DNA from: Bretschneidera sinensis
Lineage: Eukaryota; Streptophyta; Magnoliopsida; Brassicales; Akaniaceae
NCBI GenBank assembly: GCA_023935145.1
Contig: CM043698.1
Span: 147,057,625 to 147,121,624, forward strand
Direction of reading: 5' to 3'
DNA: 64,000 bases
Each line of letters begins with the position of its first letter. Position 1 is the stretch's first letter. The notes beneath the pieces were generated by a model. It did no database searches, was not told the DNA's origin, and saw only the letters and a program-made list of their open reading frames with translations. Positions 33,119 through 42,420 of this stretch are shown piece by piece. The position numbers and the translations under genes were made by a program.

Positions 33119-33348
33119 ATAAACAAGGAATGAGATTTGGGTCTGATGAAGAATATATTATACCATGCTTTTGATAATCATAATAATTATATGTGGGGGG
33201 CACGAATGGGACAGAAAAGGTTTAGGGTTTAAAATGATCATCGATTTTGTCTGGGGATATGATATAGAGGATTTTGTATTTTGAATAAGTAATAATATTT
33301 GGATCTGTTGGGTCTCTAGTATGGGTGATTTCCATTGATTTGGTATCA
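33119..33348 (-). pseudogene. Inverted fragment of viral ORF2 at the EVE-A left edge
   Basis: The minus strand reproduces the ORF2 segment seen on the plus strand at about 40165-40395 (the sequence coding around MVDTKS to the region after YNYYDYQK). It joins the forward viral leader inside atttggtatca (33338-33348), which occurs both before the primer site and as the complement of the ORF2 MVDTKS codons. Confidence 0.9.
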
Positions 33349-33352
33349 GAGC
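33341..33352 (+). other. EVE-A primer-binding site (initiator Met tRNA)
   Basis: TGGTATCAGAGC matches the complement of the initiator Met tRNA 3' end, the primer for minus-strand synthesis in Caulimoviridae. It marks position 1 of the viral map by convention. EVE-C has the same site at 51939-51950. Confidence 0.9.
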
Positions 33353-33570
33353 CATGTTTGTGTTTCTCTAGATACTCTGTTCATCTTCTTTATATGTTTA
33401 TATAGCTTTTTTCCAACTGTTCTGCTGTGTCTACTTTTTGGTAAGGCCGTTGATCAGCCCTTGTTATACAGTTGGTAAGTCCATTCCAGGATGTTCCCAG
33501 TAGGTGGTCTCGGTAGGAAACATTCCTAGTAGAACAGCCTGTTTTAAAGCTTTATTAACATATACATTTC
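33353..33570 (+). other. EVE-A leader between primer site and ORF1
   Basis: A non-coding leader of about 218 bases precedes the ORF1 ATG at 33571. EVE-C has a comparable stretch at 51721-51938. EVE-B lacks it. Confidence 0.75.
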
Positions 33571-34640
33571 ATGAATAGATTATTTAGGAGACGCCAGCAG
33601 GGTGATGATTCATCCATGTCCAGATCAAATACATCATCTCCTCCAAGATATGATGATCAATTAGATCATACTCCCAAAGACCCTAATAGTGCTATAAACA
33701 ATCAAGAAATCAATATTGCCAAGATCGAGCAAGATCTGCTCAATTGGCATATACCCAAACAAAATATAAATAGAATATATCATATAGGAACTTTTGATTT
33801 TAAATCTGATTATTCAATTAAAACTACGGAACAAACCTATTCTATCAATAGAGAAAATGAAAGTGTTAAATTACTTTCATTACCTTCAATACAAAAACAT
33901 AAGCAAGAAGGTTTTAGATATTTGCATTTAGGATTAGTACAAATAGCTATCAAACATTTACATCATTTAGGTATTGATACACCTGTATTAATGATTTTAA
34001 GGGATACTAGGCACCTTAATTTTAAAAATTCATTATTATCGCTTGTAGAATCAAATCTTCATAATGGACTTGTCTATTTTAGTTGTTATCCCAACTTTTC
34101 AATAGATCTTTATGATCCTAATTTGGTTGATACCTTAACATTAGATATTCACTTCAAATGATTAGATATCAAATCAGGCACCAGGAACCTAAGTTTGATA
34201 TATAGAGTCTATTATAAGGTTATGACTTCAAAAATAAATCCCAAAGCCCTTCTCCAAACTAAACCAAGAGAAACCTTGCTTCTTGAAGCAAATACATTTC
34301 ATGCTAATACTATTACACCTAAACTCTTGAAATGGGATCAAATCGCTATTCCTGATCATTGGAAGCTTGAAGCCTATCTCAAATTGATGAACATAGACAT
34401 GTAGTGTGGTCATTAGGTTTACACCTAATGAATCCCCACAGCTCTCTAGAACTTTTAGTTCTAGAAGAATTAGAACTCCACTCTATGATGACCCTCAAAT
34501 TATTCCACCTCGATATAGTTATGATTTGTCATCCAGAAACTCCAAACAAAGTTTACTAGGAGTCAATTTTGACCCTGTTATACCTAGAGGATTCTATGAG
34601 ACCAGCTCCTTCAAATCAACTATAGATCAATCTCAAATAG
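33571..34640 (+). pseudogene. EVE-A ORF1 movement-protein region
   Basis: The frame starts MNRLFRRRQQGDDSS and covers the 30K-type movement protein of caulimovirids, which enlarges plasmodesmata for virus passage. Recognisable blocks are EGFRYLHLGLVQIAIKHL, ILRDTRHLNF and GLVYFSCYPNFSIDLYD. A stop after DIHFK (34159-34161) interrupts it. Further stops and frame changes occur near 34402 and 34642. EVE-B and EVE-C keep parts that are open here, so the ancestral reading can be recognised, but none is intact. Confidence 0.85.
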
Positions 34641-37062
34641 GATAACAGTCCAAACAGAATAATGGAGAATTTTCTCCAACCCGATCTGATATGTTATCTT
34701 ATTAAGATCATGAGCTTAATGTTATAATGAAATCTGATTTTGATATCGATAAAATCAAACTTAAGAATGATTTTTTATCTTCAGAAAATAAGACCAAAGC
34801 AAATTAGTTTATAGTAAACTTTTCTAATGAATCAAGATCCCAGATTCGTGAAGAATGGTACACTCACATGAAAGAAATAAAATGCAATGTGTATTTCTTC
34901 GACTTCTTTGAGATGTACACATTCAATAATAAAATATTCAACCCCTTTGCCCAAAATCATCCTGATTTAGAAAACCCTAAAGAAATAGATGTTATTACTC
35001 AACTTAATCAATTATGGACAACACCAAATGACCAAATTATATCATCTATTCATCCTCCTTTACAGAAAATTGCTATTAAATTGCCCCATTATTCATCTGC
35101 CATTACAGCATCCCCATTTAAGCAAACCGTTGGCCCCGATGATCATCCAGTATTAGCCAAATATATACAAAATCTTTATTCTCAAAATAACTTCACCAAT
35201 CAAAATCTTCATAGTATTTCAAACCAGCTCAACTCCATTGCCACCTCCATAGACTCCATCGATGAAAAAGTAAGTGTTTCCACTCCAAAACTTCCCAGGA
35301 GGGAATTCCCCCCAATCATTCAGAAGCCCCATTCACATTTATCTCAACCTATTTTTACGCCAATAAATATTGAACAAAAAAATTTAATTAGACTTGATGA
35401 TTCTGATGATATATTAAAATCAATAAATGATAGATTAAGAGGATTATCCCTTGCACCAGAAGGACCCTCGAATAATATCAATGTCATAGAAAAAGATATT
35501 GTCAATGAAATTAAAGAATCAGATGGTATCAATAAAATATATCGAAGAAATTATTATAAGAATGCCCCATTACCAAAAACTAGGAATTATTACCCTAGGC
35601 TAACTCCTCCTGATTTACAATTTGAAGAAAGATCCTCTGCTACCCAAGCAAGATATGATGATAGCACAATATATGAATGGAATATTGATGGAGCTAGTGA
35701 GTATATGATCATCAATACCCGTCAAGAAATGATTATGGCAGCCACTGCCTATAGAACACGTAGTAATAACATAGATAAAAAGATAACTATTGTTATAATT
35801 GCTGGGTTTACTGGAACCCTAATGCAAGAGGATCTGAGTCAGATGATGCTGAGCTGTCAGATGGCAAGTGGGCTACCTAAGCCGGTTTACATCATTTAGC
35901 AGGCCATAGGTTCGGATTGGGCCCCGAAGACCCTAGTCTGATTGGAAATCAGCTTTCGGGAAAAACTTAGTATTTACACTAAGCCTTATCGTTTTTAAGC
36001 CAAAAAACGAAGTTTAGACCTTCAAATTGGCAGTTTTTTAGTTTTTAGGAAACTTTTTATTTTATTTAATTTAAATTCGGCCTTAATTTAATTTTCTTAT
36101 TTTAGCTTCGACCTTATAAATAAGGTCTTAGGGTTTCGTAATATTATTATTGTATTTTTGGAATAAACTAAAATAAAGCATCAGAGTAGTTTCTCTGTAT
36201 TGTTTTAGGGTTTTTCTTGTGTTACTCTCTGTGAACTATCTGTTCGACTTGCCTGCAGAATAATCGCTATTCTGCCCGGCGTCAAACCCTCAAAGGATGG
36301 TGGGATAATTACCTTACTGAACAAAACCAAAATTAAATTACTGAAGCAACAATACAAGTAAATACTACCCAAACAGTCCAAAACCCACAAACCAGAGAAA
36401 CAATATCTAGAATAGTACTTGTAAACCAAGAAAACGCATTTGAAACTCTGATATATGCTATCACCAAACACTTCATTGGAGACCTTGATAAGTTTGCTGC
36501 AAGGTCCTCTGAAATACCTATAAATCTAACATGCCCTACTTTGCAAGACTTTAGATGGTATAAAGATGTCTTTCTTGCTAAGATATTTACAAGACAAGAT
36601 AGTAATAATGCTTATTGGAAAGAAAAGTTCATATCTGGACTTCCAAAATTATTTGCTGAAAAGGTCAGACAAAGGATCAGAGATCTAAATGGTGGATTTA
36701 TTCTTTATGACCATCTCTTTTATGGAGAGATCATCAGCTACATAAACTATGAAGGTCTATCAATATGTGATGATCTTAAGCTTAAATCAAAAATGAAATC
36801 AAAGCTAAAACAGAGCATAAAAGAATTAGGATCATTTTATAGTCAATATGGCTATGAAACCCTAAGGGCTCCATCAGCTGAAAATAAAAGAAAACAAAAG
36901 ATTTTCAAAAAACAAAAATAAAAAAAAAAAAAAAACATACAAGATCTCCCCCTCCTCATAAAACCCAAAAACCTAATTTTAGAAAAACTAGAAAATTGCA
37001 AGCTCCTTCAAAAGCCTGTTTCAAGTGTGGAAGACTTGGACATTGGGCAAAAAATTGTAAAG
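34641..37062 (+). pseudogene. EVE-A ORF1 coat-protein region with CCHC knuckle
   Basis: A 343-codon open piece (34868-35899) includes KEIKCNVYFFDFFEMY and a Pro-rich linker, and runs into the coat core at ITIVIIAGFTGTL, where the 464-bp solo LTR intrudes. The core resumes after 36291 with GWWDNYLTEQN and continues as DFRWYKDVFLAKIFTRQD and KFISGLPKLFAEKVRQR. The nucleic-acid-binding knuckle CFKCGRLGHWAKNC lies at about 37017-37058, downstream of a basic stretch disrupted by an A run near 36921. The motif order suits a caulimovirid capsid. Confidence 0.85.
35821..36284 (+). mobile_element. Solo LTR inserted in EVE-A coat region
   Basis: This 464-bp block interrupts a reading frame that is continuous in EVE-B and EVE-C (GFTGTLKGWWDN in EVE-C). 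It is flanked by aaccct on both sides (35815-35820 and 36285-36290), begins aaTGCAAGAGG and ends GGCGTCA. It has a TATA box (ccttataaataagg near 36112) and aataaa signals. Size, ends and duplications fit a solo LTR. The family is not identified. Confidence 0.8.
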
Positions 37063-37740
37063 TCAAACAAAAAATCAATGAATTAGATGTTGAAGAATCT
37101 TTTAAGCAACAGTCAACTAAAGTAATAATTAATAACTCTCAAACAGAAGAAGAATATTCTTCCTCTGATAATGAAGAGCTCATTTACACAATACAAGAAA
37201 GTACTGATTCAGAAGAATCCATTGATTCACAATGTGATTGTGAAGATGGACTTTGCTTCTGTAAATCTATCAATATGATCTCCTCTCAAAAAGAATTTCT
37301 TTTAGATATTATAGATAAAATTAATGAGCCTATGATCAAAAAGGATTACTTAATGAAACTAAGAGATATTATTCAAGAAGAAAATACGATTTTAACTCTA
37401 CTTGAGCCATATAATCTTTCAAAAAAATTTGAAACCCGTTTTCGAAAACCTAAAATAGCTACCACACAAGATTTACAAATGGAAATTAATATTATGAAAG
37501 ATCAAATAAAAGAAATTCAAAAAAGATACTGTTGATTTAAAAGTAAAAATGATTTATTTAAAAATTAATAATCTTAAAGAATCGATCTCTTCACAAATCA
37601 ACAATGAAGTCCTAAAAGAAGCCTCTGAGACTTCTAATCATTCTAATTTAATAAGTATAAATGATGGATCCAAAGATCATGCTAATTTAATAAATATAAA
37701 TGATGAATCAAAAGACAGTTTTGTTAATCTAATAAAAAAT
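37063..37740 (+). pseudogene. EVE-A ORF1 acidic and coiled-coil linker
   Basis: After the knuckle the frame is rich in Glu, Asp and Ser (EEEYSSSDNEE, DSEESIDSQCDCEDG), then Lys/Glu-rich with heptad-like spacing (MEINIMKDQIKEIQK). An acidic tail next to the knuckle is common in caulimovirid coat proteins. A frameshift occurs near 37535. EVE-C has deleted the knuckle and the acidic part. Confidence 0.75.
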
Positions 37741-39710
37741 GAATTATCAAAAATGGTATATTAAAATTTCTATTGTTATTAACAAAGAATATCACATTAA
37801 TACTACCGCCTTAGTAGATTCTAGTGTAGACCGTAATTGTATTAAAGAAGGCTTTATTCCTACAAAGTATAATGAAAAAACTACAGAAAGGCCAAATACA
37901 GCTAGTGGTTCAAAACTAAATATAGAATAAAAAATTACAAATTCCCATGTATGTAATGATGGATACTGTTTAAAAACTCATTTTATTCTTGTAAAAAATA
38001 TACATAAAAATATCATTTTAGGAACGCCTTTCCGAACTCAAATTTATCCCTTCAAGGTTAGTCATTTAGGAATAGAAACCAACATCTTAGGGCAAACTTT
38101 ATTTTTCCCCTCCCTACAACTTGTAGATACAAGATAATTAAATTTATTACAAACCAATAGTTTACGCAGGCAAATAAATTTAATAAAAAATAAACAAGCT
38201 CATATAAACACTCTCAAAGAAGAAATAAATTATCAAAAAATAGAACAACAACTTAAACAACCTCAAATTCAATCTCAGACAACAGAATTGGAAGAATTAT
38301 TCAGAAAAGAAATATGTGTTGGCCTCCCTAATACTTTTTGGGAACGAAGAAAGCACATAGTCTCTTTACCATATGAGCCAAATTTTGATGAGAAAAATAT
38401 TTCATCCAAATCACGACCTATATAGATGAATCAAGAATTATTGAATTATTGCCAAGAAGAAATAAAAGTTTTATTAAATAAAAAATTAATTAGACCAAGC
38501 AAGTCTCCTTGGAGCTAATATGCATTATATGTTCAGAAACAAGCTGAGTTAGAAAGAGGAGCTCCTACACTAATCATTAATTATAAACATTTAAACAAAG
38601 TTTTGCAATGGATTAGATATCTCATACCTAATAAAAAAAAGGTCTTCTCAATAGATTACATGACTCTACTATTTTCTCAAAATTTGATTTAAAATCAGGA
38701 TTTTGACAAATTCAGATAAATGAAGCAGATAAATATAAGACTGCTTTTAATGTCCCATTTGGCCATTATGAGTGGAATGTTATGCCTTTTGGGCTTAAAA
38801 ATGCTCATTCTGAATTTCAGAACATCATTAATGATATTTTTAATGATTATTCTAAATTAACCATTACCTATATCGATGATATATTAATATTCTCAAAATC
38901 TATAGATCAACATTTTAAGCATTTAAAAATATTTTTCCAAATCATAAAAAATAATGGTCTAGTATTATCTGCCACAAAAATGAAATTGTTTCAAACTAGA
39001 GTAAGATTTTTAGGACATCTTATATTCAAGGAACTAGCAAACCAATAGATAGATCCATTGAATTTGCAAACAAATTTCCAGATGAAATAAAAGACAAAAC
39101 ACAGTTACAAAGGTTCCTTGGCTGTTTAGATTATATTACTGATTATTTTTCACACCTTCGTCAAATTTGCGAGCCTTTATATAAAAGACTTCGCAAAAAT
39201 CCTGTTCCATGGTCTAAACAACATATAGATGTTGTCAAACTCCTTAAGTTAAAAGTATTAAGTCTTTCTTGTCTAGGAATTCTTCATCTAGATGCAAAGG
39301 TCATTGTTCAAACTAATGCCTCAGATATAGGCTATGGAGGCATTCTCAAACAGATTCTTCCCCAAAAAACCAATGAGAAAATTGTCAGGTTTCATTCCGG
39401 TATATGGCTTGGTGCTCAAAAAAATTATTCAACTATCAAAAAGGAAATTTTAGCAATTGTTTTATGTATTTCAAAATTTCAAGAAGATTTATATAACAAA
39501 ACTTTTTTATTAAAAGTTGACTGTAAATCAGCAAAAGAAATTTTACAAAAAGATGTTCAAAATTTTGTTTCAAAACAAATATTTGCCAGATGGCAAGCGA
39601 TACTGAGTGCATTCGATTTTGATATCGAGTATATAAAGGGAGAGCATAATTTCGTGCCTAACTTCCTTACACGGGAATTTTTGCAGGAATCAAACACAAG
39701 AAAAACATGA
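37741..39710 (+). pseudogene. EVE-A ORF1 protease-RT-RNase H
   Basis: Protease: TTALVDSSVDRNC, with DSS where EVE-C has the normal DSG. RT: ELLNYCQEEIKVLL, APTLIINYKHLNK, a frameshifted stretch near 38640-38710, then PFGLKNAHSEFQNI and the catalytic YIDD (38869-38880). RNase H: QTNASDIGYGGIL, STIKKEILAIV, LKVDCKSAKEIL, ending in TRKT. The last codons overlap the ORF2 start as ATGA (39707-39710). Several stops make it inactive. Confidence 0.9.
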
Positions 39711-40925
39711 GTTCATCCAATCAAAAAGGAAAGCAGAAGGTGCCTCCAGCTTCACCAAAACCCCAAAGCCTCAATGATTATGCCACAAAAATCCAAATCC
39801 CAGGTCATCAGCCTATCCCAATACAACCAAAAACCCCTCAGCAATCAAATAGATTTACATCACTGGGAAAACTCCCAAATCTATCTAAATTCCCAAATTT
39901 AACCTCCCAGTCATATGCCCAAATACTTTCTCAAACACTTTCCTAAACACCTTCCTCCTCTCAAACCTCTATCCCAAAGACCAATCAATACATTCAAAAA
40001 CCATACCAAGAATATATCCGATGCACCAGCCTAGACAGACCCACAAATGATCTCAATTTTATTACTAAATGTCTTTATACTAACAAAATTTTCCCTGTAG
40101 GTTTTCATTATATTCCAGAAGATCCAAAAAGGACCCAAAAATTCTATGAACTTATAATGGTTGATACCAAATCAATAGAAATCACCCATACCGGAGACCC
40201 AACAGATCCCAATATTATTACTTATTCAAAATGCAAAATCCTCCGTATCATATCCCCAGACAAAATTGATGATCATTATAAACCCAAAACCTTTTCCGTC
40301 CCATTCGTGCCCCCCACATATAATTATTATGATTATCAAAAAGTGTGGTATAATATATTCTTCATCAGACCCAAATCTCATTCCTTGTTTATTTTCTTTG
40401 ACAAAAAGTTTTTTATCAATCTTCCAATATGGATGTTTGAGTGGTGGTTTTCTTTTGGGAGTGACTCATCTATTCTTCCTCCCCCTATTAAAGAATCATT
40501 AACCTATTTCAAACACAATATCAATACTGAAAAACTTATTCTCATGAGATACTTTTTTATATCATTTTTTTCCATTCCTTGGATTATCTTTTGGGATTAT
40601 GTTATAACTGAAACTTCTTGGGATTATCTAGCCATAAATCAAGTTTTCAAAGTCAAAGGGTGGGCAAAATATGATTGCTCATTTACTAGAATTGATGTTA
40701 TCAAAAATTGGTTTTTTGATAATCACCAATACTCCAAATATCTTGAAGCACCATACCCTTCATCAGAACCCAGCAAATTGGCCAAACAAGAAAAGAAAAA
40801 GAAATTATTAGAGGAACTGTCTCTGTTATCAGACAGTGATGATGAAAGTACTCAGACTCCAGATGATCAATCCAAGTCACCCTATTAGGATGCACAAGAC
40901 CCTGATGATGCATTTGATCTATCAT
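39707..40925 (+). pseudogene. EVE-A ORF2, unknown function, nearly open
   Basis: ORF2 starts MSSSNQKGKQKVPPASPKPQ, a basic Pro-rich N-terminus. A conserved region follows (EYIRCTSLDRPTNDL, MVDTKSIEITHTGDPTDPN, LPIWMFEWWFSFGS, WAKYDCSFTRIDVIKNWFF) with an acidic C-tail (LSDSDDESTQTPDDQSK). I see only two stops in about 405 codons, at 39944 and near 40886; EVE-C reads Q at the second. A second ORF of unknown function is reported for florendoviruses; I cannot confirm identity. Aromatic-rich segments and the lack of signal peptide suggest a soluble protein, which is inference. Confidence 0.75.
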
Positions 40926-41160
40926 AAGGTTTCACCAGGCAAAAGAAGACAGACAAATCCAAAAAACCAAAAAGCAGATTCCAAACACGTCAAAAAGCAA
41001 AAGCAAGAAAAAGCCAAAAAGAAAAAGCAAAATCAACAAAAAGTAGAAGATGCTCGTCAAAAAAGCAGATTCTAAACACGTCAAAAGCAAAAGCAGAAGA
41101 AGCCAAAAGCCAAAAAGAAGATCAAAAGCAAATCATTCACGGATTCAATTCTCTCTGATG
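40926..41160 (+). repeat. A-rich, T-poor repeat tract upstream of the EVE-A promoter
   Basis: Imperfect tandem units of aaaagcaaaagcaag and gaagatgctcgtcaaaaa fill the space between ORF2 and the promoter. Equivalent tracts are longer in EVE-B (45930-46205) and intermediate in EVE-C (52225-52440). The tract is open in a frame +1 to ORF2, coding Lys/Gln/Glu-rich sequence. Confidence 0.75.
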
Positions 41161-41207
41161 TCAACATACTCGGATTTGAAGATGGTTGAAGTCCGTAATC
41201 AAGAGTC

Positions 41208-41213
41208 TATAAA
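41208..41213 (+). promoter_or_regulatory. EVE-A TATA box of the viral promoter
   Basis: TATAAA lies in the context gagtctataaatg, conserved in EVE-B (46282-46287) and EVE-C (complement, about 52163-52170). It sits downstream of ORF2 and upstream of the leader, where the pregenomic RNA promoter of caulimovirids is placed. A ttgaagatgg/ttgaagtccg pair just upstream may be regulatory. Confidence 0.75.
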
Positions 41214-41364
41214 TGTTTTTATTTTCAATGTAATGGGCAGAGTATGTTTTGAGAGCGTTTCACTTTGTTTTTGAGATAAACCACTTCCCTCTTGGCACTG
41301 TAAGCCTTTTAGTCTGTGTTTATATTTGTATTTCGAACAGATATTTATCAACATATATTAAATC

Positions 41365-42420
41365 ACATCATCTCCTCCAAGATATGATGATCAATTAGAT
41401 CACACTCCCCAAGACCCTAATAGTGCTATAATTAGTCAAGAAATAAATATTGCCAAGATCGAGCAAGATATGCTCAGTTGGCATATACCCAAACAAAATA
41501 TAGATAGAATATATCAAATAAGAACTTTTGATTTTAAATCTGATTATTCAATTAAAACTACGGAACAAACCTATTCTCAATATAGAAAATGAAAGTGTTA
41601 AATTACTTTCATTACCTTCAATACAAATACATAAGCAAGAAGGTTTTAGATATTTGCATCTAGGATTAGTACAAATAGCTATCAAACATTTACATCGTTT
41701 AGGTATTGATACACCTGTATTAATGATTTTAAGGGATGCTAGGCACCTTAATTTTACAAATTCATTATTATCACTTGTAGAATCAAATCTTCATAATGGA
41801 CCTGTCTATTTCAATTGTTATCCCAACTTTTCAATAGATCTTTATGATCCTAATTTGGTTGATACCTTAACATTAGATATTCAGTTAAAAGGATTAGATA
41901 TCAAATCAAGCACCAGGAACCTGAGTTTGATATATAAAGTCTATTATAAGGTTATGACTTCAAAAATAAATCCCAAAGCCCTTTTCCAAACTAAACTAGG
42001 AGAAACCTTGCTTCTTGAAGCAAATACATTTCATGCTAATACTATTACACCTAAACTCTTGAAATGGGATCAAATCACTATTCTTGATCATTGGAAGCTT
42101 GAAGCCTTATGCCCTCCTAAGGCTATAGCAAATTCCAATGTATATCAATTTGATGAACATAGAGATGGTAGTGTGGTCATTAGGTTTACACCTAATGAAT
42201 CCCCTTAGCTCTCTAAAACTTCTAGTTCTAGAAGAATTTGAACTCCACTCTATGATGACCCTCAAATTATTCCACTTCGATATAGTTATGATTTGTCATC
42301 CAGAAACTCCAAACAAAGTTTATTAGAAGTCAATTTTGACCCTGTTATACCTAGAGGATTCTATGGGACTAGCTCCTTTAAATCAACTATAGATCAATCT
42401 CAAATAGGAGAATAATCCAA
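41365..42420 (+). pseudogene. EVE-B ORF1 movement-protein region
   Basis: The N-terminal 17 codons are missing. The longest open piece is 41528-42208 with EGFRYLHLGLVQIAIKHL, LRDARHLNFTNSL and FHANTITPKLLKWDQ; it lacks the stop that cuts EVE-A after DIHFK. A base loss near 41573 and stops near 42206 and 42413 break it. Confidence 0.85.

Larger units (their letters stand above)
33119..41364 (+). mobile_element. EVE-A: endogenous pararetrovirus copy (Caulimoviridae, florendovirus-like)
   Basis: The block holds an almost complete viral unit in one direction: primer site, leader, movement protein, coat region, zinc knuckle, protease, RT, RNase H, ORF2, promoter. There are no LTRs and no integrase, as expected for this family. 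Many in-frame stops, a 464-bp solo LTR (35821-36284) and an inverted ORF2 piece at the left edge show it is inactive. It is joined head-to-tail to EVE-B at 41364. Without the insert, the unit is about 7.6 kb. Genus placement rests on the two-ORF layout only. Confidence 0.92.

Noticed and set aside
33158..33355. Minus-strand open frame of 65 codons beginning MALIPNQWKS
   Set aside because: It is an out-of-frame reading of the inverted ORF2 fragment; the same shadow frame occurs next to ORF2 in the other copies.
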